In this document: one piece after another, positions 25,464 through 34,623 of the stretch
How the letters are laid out: every line of letters starts with the position of its first letter
How positions within the stretch are numbered: the stretch's first letter is position 1
Assembly (NCBI GenBank): GCA_910579175.1
Contig: CAJTTB010000020.1
Location: 1 to 48,310, forward strand
DNA length: 48,310 bases
Source: an uncultured Oscillospiraceae bacterium
GTDB taxonomy: Bacteria; Bacillota; Clostridia; Oscillospirales; Ruminococcaceae
Reading direction: 5' to 3'
Program-made: the position numbers and the translations under genes
Notes under the pieces: model-generated
The model's input: the letters and a program-made list of their open reading frames with translations, nothing else
What the model was told of the DNA's origin: nothing
Database searches by the model: none

Positions 25464-26009
25464 ATGTCAAGAATCGGCAGAAAACCAATCGATGTTCCCT
25501 CCGGTGTAGAAGTTAAAATCGATGGACATCACATCACTGTGAAAGGTCCAAAGGGAACACTTGAACAAGATTTTCATAAAGATATCAACATCACAATGGA
25601 GGGCAATGTAATTGAAGTAACCCGTCCAAGTGATGTAAAAGAACACAGAGCACTGCATGGTTTGACTAGAACCTTGTTGAACAACATGGTAGTTGGTGTA
25701 TCTGAAGGATTTAAAAAGGAACTAGAAGTACAGGGTGTTGGTTATCGTTGTGCAAAACAAGGCAAAGATCTTGTGATGAACTTAGGTTTCTCTCATCAAG
25801 TGATTATGCCAGAAATCGATGGTATTACCATTGAGGTTCCTGCGCCAAACAAAATTGTGATTCATGGTCCAGACAAACAAAAAGTTGGACAGTTTGCAGC
25901 AGAAGTTCGCGAAAAACGTCCACCAGAACCATACAAGGGCAAAGGTATCAGATACGTTGGCGAATATGTACAGCGTAAAGAAGGTAAAGCTGGTAAAGGC
26001 AGCAAGTAA
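25464..26009 (+). CDS. rplF: 50S ribosomal protein L6
   Basis: 181 residues, two L6 repeats. SRIGRKPIDVPSGV at the start and RPPEPYKGKGIRYVGE near the end are typical. AAGGAGG precedes the ATG. Confidence 0.98.
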   Translation: MSRIGRKPIDVPSGVEVKIDGHHITVKGPKGTLEQDFHKDINITMEGNVIEVTRPSDVKEHRALHGLTRTLLNNMVVGVSEGFKKELEVQGVGYRCAKQGKDLVMNLGFSHQVIMPEIDGITIEVPAPNKIVIHGPDKQKVGQFAAEVREKRPPEPYKGKGIRYVGEYVQRKEGKAGKGSK

Positions 26010-26030
26010 AGTTAAAGGAGTGACAAGCAC

Positions 26031-26390
26031 ATGGTGAATAAGCCTGATAAAAATAAGGCTCGATTAAAAAGACACCGCAGAGTTCGCGCAAAGGTCAGCG
26101 GCACTGCAAGTTGTCCACGCCTAAACGTATTCCGCTCCAGTAAGCATATTTATGCACAACTGATTGATGATGTTAATGGCGTAACTTTGGTTGCTGCATC
26201 TTCAATGGATAAAGATTTTGAAGGCAATGGCGGTAACAAAGAAGCAGCTAAAAAAGTAGGTCAGATCGTGGGTAAAAGAGCACTTGATAAGGGAATCGAA
26301 ACAGTTGTTTTCGACCGTGGCGGTTACTTATATCATGGCAGAATCAAAGAGTTAGCTGATGGAGCCCGTGAGAGCGGCCTCAAATTTTAG
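26031..26390 (+). CDS. rplR: 50S ribosomal protein L18
   Basis: 119 residues. RHRRVRAKVSGTASCPRLNVFRS-type N terminus and DRGGYLYHGRIKELADGARE are diagnostic. It binds 5S rRNA together with L5. AAAGGAG lies before the ATG. Confidence 0.98.
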   Translation: MVNKPDKNKARLKRHRRVRAKVSGTASCPRLNVFRSSKHIYAQLIDDVNGVTLVAASSMDKDFEGNGGNKEAAKKVGQIVGKRALDKGIETVVFDRGGYLYHGRIKELADGARESGLKF

Positions 26391-26406
26391 TGAGGAGGTT
26401 ATTCGT

Positions 26407-26907
26407 TTGGCTAGAATAGATGCAACTGGTTTAGAATTACAAGAAAAAGTAGTTTCTATCAACCGTGTATCCAAAACTGTAAAAGGTGGTCGTATCTTCA
26501 AATTTGCAGCTTTAGTAGTTGTAGGTGACGGAAACGGTATTGTAGGTTTTGGACTTGGTAAATCTGGAGAAGTTCCAGATGCTATCAGAAAAGGAATAGA
26601 AGATGCTAAGAAAAATTTGATTAAAGTTTCTTTGAAAGGAACTTCAATCCCTCATGATATTATTGGCGAATTTGGTGCAGGTAGAGTATTGTTAAAGCCA
26701 GCTCCAGAAGGTACTGGTGTAATTGCCGGTGGTCCAGTTCGTGCGGTAATCGAGGCTTGCGGCATTAAGGATATTAGAACAAAAGCACTTCGCTCTAACA
26801 ACTCCTGTAATGTAGTAAGAGCAACTATCAACGGTTTGGCTGCACTTCGTACAGTAGAAGAAGTAGCTGCTATCCGCGGTAAATCTGTAAAAGAAATTTT
26901 AGGTTAA
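26407..26907 (+). CDS. rpsE: 30S ribosomal protein S5
   Basis: 166 residues. VSINRVSKTVKGGRIFKFAALVVVGDG and the C-terminal TINGLAALRTVEEVA are typical. The start is TTG at 26407, fixed by GAGGAGG (26392-26398) 8 nt upstream; the earlier in-frame reading overlaps rplR and lacks a site. Confidence 0.97.
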   Translation: MARIDATGLELQEKVVSINRVSKTVKGGRIFKFAALVVVGDGNGIVGFGLGKSGEVPDAIRKGIEDAKKNLIKVSLKGTSIPHDIIGEFGAGRVLLKPAPEGTGVIAGGPVRAVIEACGIKDIRTKALRSNNSCNVVRATINGLAALRTVEEVAAIRGKSVKEILG

Positions 26908-26924
26908 TGGGAGGCAGACTGATT

Positions 26925-27107
26925 ATGGCAAATATGTTAGAAATCAAATTAGTAAAAGGTCTTGCCGGAACCAGAAAAGACCAAATTGAAGTTGTAAAAT
27001 CTTTGGGTCTTCGCAAAACAAATGATGTTACAACACAACCAGATAACGCAGCAACCAGAGGTAAAATCTTTAAGGTTTCTCACCTCGTTGAAGTTACACA
27101 AAGATAA
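26925..27107 (+). CDS. rpmD: 50S ribosomal protein L30
   Basis: 60 residues, normal L30 length. KLVKGLAGTRKDQIEVVKSLGLRK is the L30 signature. GGGAGG near 26909 points to the ATG at 26925 rather than the in-frame ATG at 26907 that overlaps the rpsE stop. Confidence 0.96.
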   Translation: MANMLEIKLVKGLAGTRKDQIEVVKSLGLRKTNDVTTQPDNAATRGKIFKVSHLVEVTQR

Positions 27108-27125
27108 CAAGGAGGTGCGAGTACA

Positions 27126-27569
27126 ATGAAACTGCACGAGTTATCCCCAGCACCAGGCGCTACAAGAGATGTAAAACGCATTGGTAGAGGTCATGGTTCC
27201 GGTAATGGTAAAACAGCAGGTAAAGGACACAAAGGTCAAAAAGCGCGTTCTGGCGGAAGCATTCGACCAGGCTTTGAAGGCGGACAGATGCCTTTACAAA
27301 GACGTGTTCCCAAAAGAGGCTTCAACAACATTTTTAGAACAGAATATGTTGTAGTCAATCTATCAGATTTAGAGACAAAATTTGAAGCAGGCGCTGTGAT
27401 TGATACACAAGCTTTAGTACAAGCTGGTTTGGTAAAAAAACAACTTGATGGCGTAAAAGTTTTAGGCAATGGCGATTTGACAAAAAACTTTACTGTTAAA
27501 GCAGCGGCTTTCTCCAAATCTGCGATTGAAAAAATTGAAAAAGCAGGTGGAAAGACTGAGGTGATTTAA
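27126..27569 (+). CDS. rplO: 50S ribosomal protein L15
   Basis: 147 residues. The Gly/Lys-rich N terminus GRGHGSGNGKTAGKGHKGQ and FEGGQMPLQRRVPKRGF are diagnostic. secY follows after one base. Confidence 0.98.
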   Translation: MKLHELSPAPGATRDVKRIGRGHGSGNGKTAGKGHKGQKARSGGSIRPGFEGGQMPLQRRVPKRGFNNIFRTEYVVVNLSDLETKFEAGAVIDTQALVQAGLVKKQLDGVKVLGNGDLTKNFTVKAAAFSKSAIEKIEKAGGKTEVI

Positions 27570-27570
27570 G

Positions 27571-28860
27571 GTGTTTGATGTTATCAAAAGTGCCTTTAAG
27601 TCCCCAGAACTAAAAAAGAAATTGGTATTTACCATTTTCATTTTAGTGATTTTTCGCATAGGAGCATTGATTCCGGTTCCATTTGTAAATAGTTCTGCAT
27701 TGCTTCAGACAATGGGAGACGGAAATAACTTTTTGGGGTATTTAAACATGATGAGTGGTGGAGCTTTTGAACAGGCGACACTGTTTGCGATGTCAATTAC
27801 CCCATATATCAACGCCAGTATTATTATACAGCTGTTGACGGTGGCAATTCCGGCACTGGAACGGCTACAAAAAGACGGCGGTACCGGGCGTGAAAAACTC
27901 GGAAAAATTACAAGATATTTAACAGTGGGTCTGGCACTATTGCAGGCAACTGGTCTTTATTTCTTATTGAGAAATAGAGGCGGATTCGCTTCTGAATTTA
28001 TTTCAGGCGGATGGCAATATTTTGTTGCAGCAGTTGTAATTATTACATTTACAGCAGGTGCAGCACTGATTATGTGGCTGGGCGAACAGATTAACGATAA
28101 GGGTATCGGAAACGGTATCTCTATTATCCTGTTTGCAGGTATCATCGCTAGAGGTCCAGATGCTTTTGTAACATTGTATCAGAATTTCCGTAAGGGCGGA
28201 ATCAACTATTTTCTAGCGCCATTGACTGTTTTAATTTTTGCGTTTGTGATTGTATTTATTGTCATTATGACAAACTCTGAGCGCAGAATACCAGTTCAAT
28301 ATGCAAAGAGAGTCGTTGGCAGAAAGATGTATGGCGGACAATCCAGTTATATTCCGATTAAAATCAGTATGAGTGGAGTTATGCCAATTATCTTTGCAAG
28401 TGCATTCTTATCCTTACCAAGTACCATTTCTCTATTTTATACACCAGAGGTTGGTTCTTGGCAGTATGCAATATTAAATGCTTTTTCACCCACTGGCTGG
28501 ATTTATAGTATATTGTATTTTGTACTGATTATTGCATTCAATTATTTTTACGTTGCAATCCAGTATAATCCGGTTGAGATTGCAAACAATATCAAATCAA
28601 ACAACGGTGCGATTCCGGGAATTCGCCCGGGAAAACCGACAGTTACATTTATTTCAAAGGTTATTTCAAAAATCACTTTGGTGGGCGCATTCTTCTTGGG
28701 TATTATCGCAGTATTCCCAATTTTGTTTACCGGTTTGACTGGTTTTAACATTTCTTTGGGCGGTACTTCTATTATCATCTTGGTAGGTGTAGCACTGGAT
28801 ACGATGCGTCAGTTGGAATCTCAATTGACAGTACGTCATCACAAAGGATTTTTAGAATAA
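27571..28860 (+). CDS. secY: Preprotein translocase subunit SecY
   Basis: 429 residues with ten hydrophobic transmembrane segments. The plug and first helices (RIGALIPVPFVN), MSITPYINASIIIQLL, LQKDGGTGREKLGKITRY and the cytosolic loop RRIPVQYAKRVVG are conserved. The start is GTG at 27571; GAGGTGAT inside the end of rplO serves as ribosome binding site. It forms the export channel used by, among others, the secreted protease at 43059. Confidence 0.98.
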   Translation: MFDVIKSAFKSPELKKKLVFTIFILVIFRIGALIPVPFVNSSALLQTMGDGNNFLGYLNMMSGGAFEQATLFAMSITPYINASIIIQLLTVAIPALERLQKDGGTGREKLGKITRYLTVGLALLQATGLYFLLRNRGGFASEFISGGWQYFVAAVVIITFTAGAALIMWLGEQINDKGIGNGISIILFAGIIARGPDAFVTLYQNFRKGGINYFLAPLTVLIFAFVIVFIVIMTNSERRIPVQYAKRVVGRKMYGGQSSYIPIKISMSGVMPIIFASAFLSLPSTISLFYTPEVGSWQYAILNAFSPTGWIYSILYFVLIIAFNYFYVAIQYNPVEIANNIKSNNGAIPGIRPGKPTVTFISKVISKITLVGAFFLGIIAVFPILFTGLTGFNISLGGTSIIILVGVALDTMRQLESQLTVRHHKGFLE

Positions 28861-28885
28861 CGGTCGATGATTAGGAGGTAATAAA

Positions 28886-29518
28886 ATGAATTTGATTTTA
28901 TTAGGTGCTCCAGGAGCAGGCAAAGGAACTCAAGCAGAAGTTATCTGTAATCATTTGAACATTCCTGCCATCTCTACCGGCAATATCCTCAGAGAGGCTG
29001 TAAAGAATGGAACACAACTCGGTTTAGAAGCCAAGTCCTTTATGGACAGTGGTGCACTTGTTCCAGATGAGATTGTAATTGGAATCTTAAAGGATAGAAT
29101 AGGCGAAGACGATTGTCAAAACGGCTTTATTTTAGATGGATTCCCAAGAACCGTACCACAAGCAAAGGCTTTGGACGAAATGGGTGTACAGATTGATAAG
29201 GTAATTGATATCGAGGTTGCTGATGAAAAAATTATGCAGCGTTTGTCTGGTAGAAGAGTTTGTGCTGATTGTGGTGCATCTTATCACATCGAATATAAAC
29301 CTTCTAAATCTGAAGGTGTTTGCGATAAATGTGGCGGAGAAACAGTTCTTCGCAAAGATGACCATCCAGATACCATCAAAGACCGCTTACATGTTTATCA
29401 TGAACAGACAGAACCACTCAAAGACTATTATCAACAAACTGGAAAATTGGTAGTGGTGCAAGGACAAGAAGATGTTGCAGACACTTCTGCATTGACTTTA
29501 AAAGCCGTGGAGGCATAA
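28886..29518 (+). CDS. adk: Adenylate kinase, zinc-LID type
   Basis: 210 residues. The P-loop GAPGAGKGT is at 7-15 and DGFPRT at 84-89. The LID domain has C126, C129, C146 and C149, the structural zinc site of Gram-positive enzymes. It converts AMP and ATP to two ADP. It lies in the usual secY-adk-map order. Confidence 0.98.
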   Translation: MNLILLGAPGAGKGTQAEVICNHLNIPAISTGNILREAVKNGTQLGLEAKSFMDSGALVPDEIVIGILKDRIGEDDCQNGFILDGFPRTVPQAKALDEMGVQIDKVIDIEVADEKIMQRLSGRRVCADCGASYHIEYKPSKSEGVCDKCGGETVLRKDDHPDTIKDRLHVYHEQTEPLKDYYQQTGKLVVVQGQEDVADTSALTLKAVEA

Positions 29519-29521
29519 TGA

Positions 29522-30271
29522 ATGATTGCGTTAAGAAATACCAATGAAATTCAAAAAATCAGTGCAGCCTGTAAAATCTCTGCACAGGCGCTTAAGGTTG
29601 CAGAGGAATATATGAAACCAGGTATATCCACAAAAGAGATTGATACAGCAATTTATAAATTTATTGTTTCAACCGGTGCAAAACCAAACTTTTTGGGATA
29701 TGGTGGTTTTCCGGGTAGTGCGTGTATTTCAGTGAACAACGTAGTAATTCATGGAATTCCTTCAAAATCGGTAATCTTAAAACAAGGTGATATTGTAAGT
29801 GTTGATGTGGGAGCGGTTTATGATGGCTTTCACGGAGACAATGCTTACACATTCACAGTGGGAGAAATTTCCGATGAGGCAAAACAACTTTTGAAAGTGA
29901 CAGAAGAATGTTTATATAAAGGAATTGAACAGGCAACAGTGGGAAACCGTATAGGGGATATTTCCCATGCGGTACAGGCTCATGCAGAGAGCTTTGGATA
30001 TGGTGTCGTACGCAAGTTTGTAGGACACGGCGTGGGAAAAAAACTGCATGAAGAACCAGAAGTTCCAAACTTTGGAAAAGCAGGCAGAGGCGTTCGCTTA
30101 GCAGCCGGGATGGTATTGGCAATTGAACCCATGATTAATTTAGTGGGGGAAGATGTGAATGTATCATCTGACGGTTGGACTGTAACCACTGCATCTGGAA
30201 GTTTATCTGCGCATTTTGAACACAGTATTGTCATTACGGACCAAGGTCCAAAGATTTTGACAAAAGCATGA
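29522..30271 (+). CDS. map: Methionine aminopeptidase type I
   Basis: 249 residues. The five metal ligands are D95, D106, H169, E202 and E233. It removes N-terminal Met from nascent proteins. It begins 3 nt after the adk stop. The following KOW gene starts 23 bp later. Confidence 0.98.
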   Translation: MIALRNTNEIQKISAACKISAQALKVAEEYMKPGISTKEIDTAIYKFIVSTGAKPNFLGYGGFPGSACISVNNVVIHGIPSKSVILKQGDIVSVDVGAVYDGFHGDNAYTFTVGEISDEAKQLLKVTEECLYKGIEQATVGNRIGDISHAVQAHAESFGYGVVRKFVGHGVGKKLHEEPEVPNFGKAGRGVRLAAGMVLAIEPMINLVGEDVNVSSDGWTVTTASGSLSAHFEHSIVITDQGPKILTKA

Positions 30272-30294
30272 TTGGATGGCGTACAGGAGGCAAA

Positions 30295-30573
30295 ATGCAA
30301 ACGCAGAATAATCAAATTCAGGTCGGTTCAATTGTAAAGTCAAAATCAGGACATGACAGTGGGAGTTTTTATCTGGTGATAGATATGAAACAATCCTTTG
30401 CATGGATTGTAGACGGTAGAAGGCGAAAGCTTGAAAAACCGAAGAAAAAAAACATCCTTCACTTAAATAAAACCAACCAAATTGTCAATGTCACAGATTT
30501 TGATACCGACAAAAAAATCAGGCGCGTATTGTGGGACTATAATTTTGGTTTATCCAATTCGTCTCCGAACTAG
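30295..30573 (+). CDS. KOW-domain RNA-binding protein (L14e-like)
   Basis: 92 residues. QVGSIVKSKSGHDSGSFYLVI is a KOW motif as in the small ribosomal-associated proteins found between map and infA in many Clostridia. A basic stretch (RRRKLEKPKKKN) follows, suggesting RNA binding. AGGAGG (30285-30290) favours the ATG at 30295 over one at 30268 that overlaps the map stop. Its exact role is unknown. Confidence 0.88.
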   Translation: MQTQNNQIQVGSIVKSKSGHDSGSFYLVIDMKQSFAWIVDGRRRKLEKPKKKNILHLNKTNQIVNVTDFDTDKKIRRVLWDYNFGLSNSSPN

Positions 30574-30586
30574 GGAGGTAATTCGC

Positions 30587-30805
30587 TTGTCAAAAGAAGA
30601 TGTAATCGAAATTGAAGGCACAGTTGTCGATACTTTACCAAATACTCAATTTAAAGTTGAGTTGCAAAATGGACATACGATATTGGCTCATATTTCAGGC
30701 AAGCTGCGTATGAATTTCATTCGCATTCTGCCCGGAGACAAAGTAACCGTAGAAATGTCTCCATATGACCTGACAAAGGGACGCATCACTTGGCGTTCTA
30801 AATAA
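30587..30805 (+). CDS. infA: Translation initiation factor IF-1
   Basis: 72 residues, exactly the usual length. EDVIEIEGTVVDTLPNTQFKV and the C-terminal PYDLTKGRITWR identify IF-1 (S1/OB fold). The start is TTG at 30587, 8 nt after GGGAGG; the longer in-frame reading runs into the KOW gene. Confidence 0.97.
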   Translation: MSKEDVIEIEGTVVDTLPNTQFKVELQNGHTILAHISGKLRMNFIRILPGDKVTVEMSPYDLTKGRITWRSK

Positions 30806-30833
30806 ACAAAACAGAATGTTTATCCATTGAGAA

Positions 30834-30896
30834 ATGAATAGTTTTTTTATTCATCACATTAGAGAAAATTTCCCAGTTTCGCCAGTAGGCGAACTG
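30834..30896 (+). other. Two hairpins between infA and rpmJ
   Basis: ATGAATA/TATTCAT (30834 with 30848) and CAGTTTCGCC/GGCGAACTG (30874 with 30888, one bulged T) fill the 112-bp gap before rpmJ. There is no terminator tail. They may be processing or regulatory stems. Confidence 0.4.
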
Positions 30897-30917
30897 AAAC
30901 TAAGGAGGTAATTTCAG

Positions 30918-31031
30918 ATGAAAGTAAGACCTTCCGTTAAGCCCATCTGTGAAAAATGTAAAGTAATCAGACGTAAAGGTCGTGTAATGGTGATTTGCCA
31001 AAACCCAAAACACAAACAACGTCAGGGCTAA
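30918..31031 (+). CDS. rpmJ: 50S ribosomal protein L36, zinc form
   Basis: 37 residues, found by direct translation because it is very short. It begins MKVRPSVKPICEKC and ends KHKQRQG. The zinc ligands are C11, C14, C27 and H32. AAGGAGG (30902-30908) precedes the ATG by 9 nt. Position between infA and rpsM is canonical. Confidence 0.97.
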   Translation: MKVRPSVKPICEKCKVIRRKGRVMVICQNPKHKQRQG

Positions 31032-31120
31032 TAGTGAGACCTTAATGTGGTTAATACATCTATTACAAACACAGAAACGGCACTGAAAAGTGTTTCAACT
31101 GTTATTGGAGGTGCAACTTT

Positions 31121-31489
31121 ATGGCTCGTATAGCTGGTGTTGACTTGCCTAGAGAAAAAAGAATCGAAATCGGTTTGACTTATATCTTTGGCATTGGTCG
31201 AAAAGCTGCTGTAGATATCCTAAATGCAACTGGAGTGAATCCAGATGTTAGAGTAAAAGATATTACAGAAGATGATTTAGCAAAATTACGTGATTATATT
31301 GATAAAAATTATGAAGTTGAGGGTGACCTTCGCAGAAGTACAGCTCTTGACATTAAAAGATTGATTGAAATTGGTTGCTATCGCGGTATTCGTCATAGAA
31401 AAGGTTTGCCTGTAAGAGGTCAACGTTCTAAGACCAATGCACGTACTAGAAAAGGTCCAAAGAAAACAATCGCTAACAAGAAAAAATAG
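31121..31489 (+). CDS. rpsM: 30S ribosomal protein S13
   Basis: 122 residues. ARIAGVDLPREKRIEIGLTYI-type start and RGIRHRKGLPVRGQRSKTNARTRKG are diagnostic. GGAGG precedes the ATG. Confidence 0.98.
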   Translation: MARIAGVDLPREKRIEIGLTYIFGIGRKAAVDILNATGVNPDVRVKDITEDDLAKLRDYIDKNYEVEGDLRRSTALDIKRLIEIGCYRGIRHRKGLPVRGQRSKTNARTRKGPKKTIANKKK

Positions 31490-31504
31490 GAGGGATTCTG
31501 AGAG

Positions 31505-31903
31505 ATGGCAAAACAAGGTGCTAAAAAACAAATCCGCAGACGCCGTGAACGTAAAAACATCGAACGTGGTGCTGTTCATATTCAGTCTACCTTTAATAAT
31601 ACAATCGTTACGATTACCGATACACAAGGCAATGCTCTTTCTTGGGCAAGTGCTGGAGAAATGGGCTTTAGAGGCTCAAAAAAATCCACTCCATTCGCAG
31701 CACAGACCGCTGCTGAAAAAGCTGCAAAAGCTGCTATGGAACACGGTTTAAAATCAGTAGAAGTATTCGTAAAGGGACCAGGTTCTGGACGTGAAGCTGC
31801 AATTCGTGCATTACAGGGTGTTGGTTTGGAAGTGTCTATGATCAAAGACGTGACTCCAATCCCTCACAATGGTTGCCGCCCACCGAAAAGAAGACGTGTG
31901 TAA
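31505..31903 (+). CDS. rpsK: 30S ribosomal protein S11
   Basis: 132 residues. HIQSTFNNTIVTITDTQGNALSWASAGEMGFRGSKKSTPFAAQ spans the S11 core, and the C-terminal PHNGCRPPKRRRV is intact. GGAGG precedes the ATG. Confidence 0.98.
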   Translation: MAKQGAKKQIRRRRERKNIERGAVHIQSTFNNTIVTITDTQGNALSWASAGEMGFRGSKKSTPFAAQTAAEKAAKAAMEHGLKSVEVFVKGPGSGREAAIRALQGVGLEVSMIKDVTPIPHNGCRPPKRRRV

Positions 31904-31928
31904 TATTTGTCAGGAGGTGTACCAATAA

Positions 31929-32558
31929 ATGGCTAGATATACTGGTGCGGTATGTAGAATTTGTCGCCGTGAAGGACAAAAATTATTCCTGAAAGGTGAA
32001 AGATGTTATTCTGATAAATGTTCTTTTACAAGCAGAGGATATGCTCCAGGGCAACATGGACAAAACCGCAAAAAGATTTCTGAATATGGTATTCAGTTGA
32101 GAGAAAAACAAAAAGTAAGACGTTATTATGGCGTTTTAGAAAGTCAGTTTGTCAAATATTTTGATATGGCTGAAAGAAAACAGGGTATGACAGGACCAAA
32201 TTTATTAGAAATTTGTGAATCCCGTTTAGACAATGTAGTTTATCGTTTGGGCTTTGCTAGTTCAAGAGCAGAAGCACGTCAATTGGTAGTGCATGGTCAT
32301 TATACTGTGAATGGTAAGAGAGTCAATATTCCTTCTTACTTAACCAAAGCAGGAGATGAAATCGCAGTTTGTGAAAAGAGCCGCACATCTGAAAAAATCA
32401 AAGCGGTTGTAGAAGCAAATGGCGCTCGTCCTACTCCAATGTGGTTGGAATTAGACAAAGATAAATTGCAAGCTAAAATTGTACGCATGCCAAATCGCGA
32501 TGATATTGACTATGAAGTACAAGAAAATCTAATTGTTGAGTTCTACTCTAAAAACTAG
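31929..32558 (+). CDS. rpsD: 30S ribosomal protein S4, zinc form
   Basis: 209 residues. The N-terminal zinc knuckle is C9, C12, C26 and C31. The S4 RNA-binding domain (ESRLDNVVYRLGFASSRAEARQLVVHGH) follows. S4 nucleates 16S assembly. AGGAGG precedes the ATG. Its last codons form half of a hairpin with the rpoA leader. Confidence 0.98.
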   Translation: MARYTGAVCRICRREGQKLFLKGERCYSDKCSFTSRGYAPGQHGQNRKKISEYGIQLREKQKVRRYYGVLESQFVKYFDMAERKQGMTGPNLLEICESRLDNVVYRLGFASSRAEARQLVVHGHYTVNGKRVNIPSYLTKAGDEIAVCEKSRTSEKIKAVVEANGARPTPMWLELDKDKLQAKIVRMPNRDDIDYEVQENLIVEFYSKN

Positions 32559-32666
32559 CTAGCGGCTTAGTTTTTAGGGAGGGCTTGTCCGAGGTGCGCT
32601 TACTTCGGGATGTGACTCTAACAATCGCCATGGGAATAAACAAACTTATGCAGAATATCTCTGCAT
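32548..32666 (+). other. Structured rpsD-rpoA intergenic leader
   Basis: Three exact or near-exact stems: CTAAAAACTA/TAGTTTTTAG (32548 with 32568, spanning the rpsD stop), CCGAGGT/ACTTCGG (32589 with 32602, one G-T) and ATGCAGA/TCTGCAT (32648 with 32660). The gap of 124 bp is longer than others in the operon. No terminator run was seen. Confidence 0.45.
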
Positions 32667-32682
32667 TTAGGAGGGTTTTTAC

Positions 32683-33633
32683 ATGATCGAAATAGAAAAG
32701 CCAAGAATTGAGACAGCTGAAATGAAACCAGACGGCACGTATGGTAAATTCGTTTTAGAGCCCCTTGAACGCGGCTACGGTACAACCTTAGGCAACAGCT
32801 TAAGAAGGGTACTGCTCTCCTCTCTACCGGGTGTAGCTGTTGCCTCCATTAAGATTGATGGTGTACAGCATGAGTTTTCAACCATTCCTGGTGTTAAAGA
32901 AGATGTAACAGAGATTGTACTAAATATCAAAGGATTAACTGCTAAGATACACGGCGAGTCACCAAAAACGGTTTATATTGAAGCAGAAGGTGAAGGGCAA
33001 GTTACAGCTGGTGATATTAAAGCGGATTCCGAAGTTGAGATACTCAATCCGACGATGCACATTGCAACCCTCGACCAGGGCGCAAAGCTATATATGGAAA
33101 TTGTATTGGACAAGGGACGCGGATATATAGCGGCTGAACGTAACAAGGCTAAGATTCAAAATATTGTTGGTGCAATACCTGTGGACAGTATTTATACACC
33201 GGTTTTAAAGGTGAATTATACTGTTGAAAATACACGTGTTGGACAAATAACTGACTATGATAAGTTGAGTTTAGAGGTATGGACAGATGGCACTATTTCT
33301 GCAAAAGAGTCAATATCTCTTGCAGCCAAGGTTCTGAATGAGCATCTTAACTTATTTGTAGACCTATCTGAAGAAGCTGCTAGTGCTGAAATCATGGTAG
33401 AAAAGGACGATAAAGGTAATGAAAAAGTCCTCGAGATGACTATTGAGGAGCTTGACTTATCTGTGCGTTCATTTAACTGCTTAAAACGTGCAGGAATTAA
33501 TACAGTAGGTGACCTAATCAATAAATCAGAAGATGACATGATGAAGGTTCGCAATTTAGGTAAGAAATCTTTAGAAGAAGTCATTCAAAAACTGAATTCT
33601 TTGGGATTTGACCTAAATCCAGAAGAAGAATAG
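32683..33633 (+). CDS. rpoA: DNA-directed RNA polymerase subunit alpha
   Basis: 316 residues. The N-terminal dimerisation domain has PLERGYGTTLGNSLRRVLLSSLPG. After a linker near 225-245, the C-terminal domain (helix-hairpin-helix) ends with RNLGKKSLEEVIQKLNSLGF. The CTD contacts UP elements and activators. AGGAGG lies before the ATG. Confidence 0.98.
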   Translation: MIEIEKPRIETAEMKPDGTYGKFVLEPLERGYGTTLGNSLRRVLLSSLPGVAVASIKIDGVQHEFSTIPGVKEDVTEIVLNIKGLTAKIHGESPKTVYIEAEGEGQVTAGDIKADSEVEILNPTMHIATLDQGAKLYMEIVLDKGRGYIAAERNKAKIQNIVGAIPVDSIYTPVLKVNYTVENTRVGQITDYDKLSLEVWTDGTISAKESISLAAKVLNEHLNLFVDLSEEAASAEIMVEKDDKGNEKVLEMTIEELDLSVRSFNCLKRAGINTVGDLINKSEDDMMKVRNLGKKSLEEVIQKLNSLGFDLNPEEE

Positions 33634-33672
33634 GCTCACCAAACACCGAAACCAGTAAGGAGTGAATTCAAA

Positions 33673-34014
33673 ATGGCAGGAAGCAGAAAACTTGGAAGAT
33701 CCTCTGATCACAGAAAAGCAATGCTGAGAGCTATGGTTACTTATCTGTTGGAAAATGGAAAAATCGAAACCACTGTAACCAGAGCAAAAGAGGTTCGTGC
33801 TATGACCGAGAAAATGATTACACTCGGTAAAACTAACAATCTCCACTCCAAGCGTCAAGCGTTTGCATATATCACAAAAGAAGGCGTAGTGAAAAAATTA
33901 TTCGATGAAGTTTCTCCAAAATATGCTGATATGAATGGCGGATATACTCGCATCGTTAAAATTGGTCCTCGTCGTGGTGACGCTGCAGAGATGGCTATTA
34001 TTGAATTAGTTTAA
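33673..34014 (+). CDS. rplQ: 50S ribosomal protein L17
   Basis: 113 residues. LGRSSDHRKAMLRAMVTYLLENGKIETTVTRAKE is the L17 signature. Last gene of the ribosomal cluster; a strong terminator follows 7 nt after the stop. Confidence 0.98.
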   Translation: MAGSRKLGRSSDHRKAMLRAMVTYLLENGKIETTVTRAKEVRAMTEKMITLGKTNNLHSKRQAFAYITKEGVVKKLFDEVSPKYADMNGGYTRIVKIGPRRGDAAEMAIIELV

Positions 34015-34021
34015 AAACAAT

Positions 34022-34060
34022 AACCACTGTAAGGCAATTCTTGCAGTGGTTTTTTATTTT
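34022..34060 (+). terminator. Terminator of the S10-spc-alpha cluster
   Basis: AACCACTGTAAG (34022-34033) pairs with CTTGCAGTGGTT (34040-34051) with one T-G pair, followed by TTTTTATTTT. It closes the 16-kb ribosomal transcription unit. Confidence 0.92.
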
Positions 34061-34107
34061 GAGAAGAGATAAAAAAATTTAAAGATACATAATAAGGAGA
34101 TAAGTAG

Positions 34108-34623
34108 ATGGTACTAGCGCAACAATCAGAATGTCAAGAAATTTTACAGCTTTATGATGCAGTTATCTTATGGATGCATAAAGAATTTGAAAAGCCATGG
34201 TGGTTTTCTGGGTGGTATCCCAATTGGGATACAGTATGCGATGCAGTATCAAAAAAAGAACTTTATCTATTAAAGATAGATAACCAGATTGCAGCAGTGG
34301 CGGTTTTCAATCATGAACAACCTTTAGTCTATCAGAGTTTGGATTGGGAGGACTTTGATAAAACAGAAGTATTGGTCATTCATACCTTGGCAGTACATCC
34401 CAGTTATCAAGGGCGCGGATTGACCAGAAAGATATTGGAATTTGCAGAACAGTGGGCAAAAAAACAGCATTTAAAAGCGATTCGCTTTGATACGTTTGAG
34501 TATAATTTGCCTGCGCAACATATTTATCAAACATCTGGTTATCAAAAAATAGGCGTGGTGGATTTGGGGATAGAAATTCCCTATATGAGAAATTTTTATT
34601 GTTATCAAAAATTAATTGGATAA
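34108..34623 (+). CDS. GNAT-family N-acetyltransferase
   Basis: 171 residues. Motif A is VIHTLAVHPSYQGRGLTRKILEFA, with the acetyl-CoA-binding QGRGLT at 101-106, and motif B is AIRFDTFEYNLPAQHIYQTSGYQ. An unusual Trp-rich stretch (KPWWFSGWYPNW, 29-40) may shape the acceptor site. The substrate cannot be told. AAGGAG precedes the ATG. It lies alone after the ribosomal terminator. Confidence 0.9.
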   Translation: MVLAQQSECQEILQLYDAVILWMHKEFEKPWWFSGWYPNWDTVCDAVSKKELYLLKIDNQIAAVAVFNHEQPLVYQSLDWEDFDKTEVLVIHTLAVHPSYQGRGLTRKILEFAEQWAKKQHLKAIRFDTFEYNLPAQHIYQTSGYQKIGVVDLGIEIPYMRNFYCYQKLIG

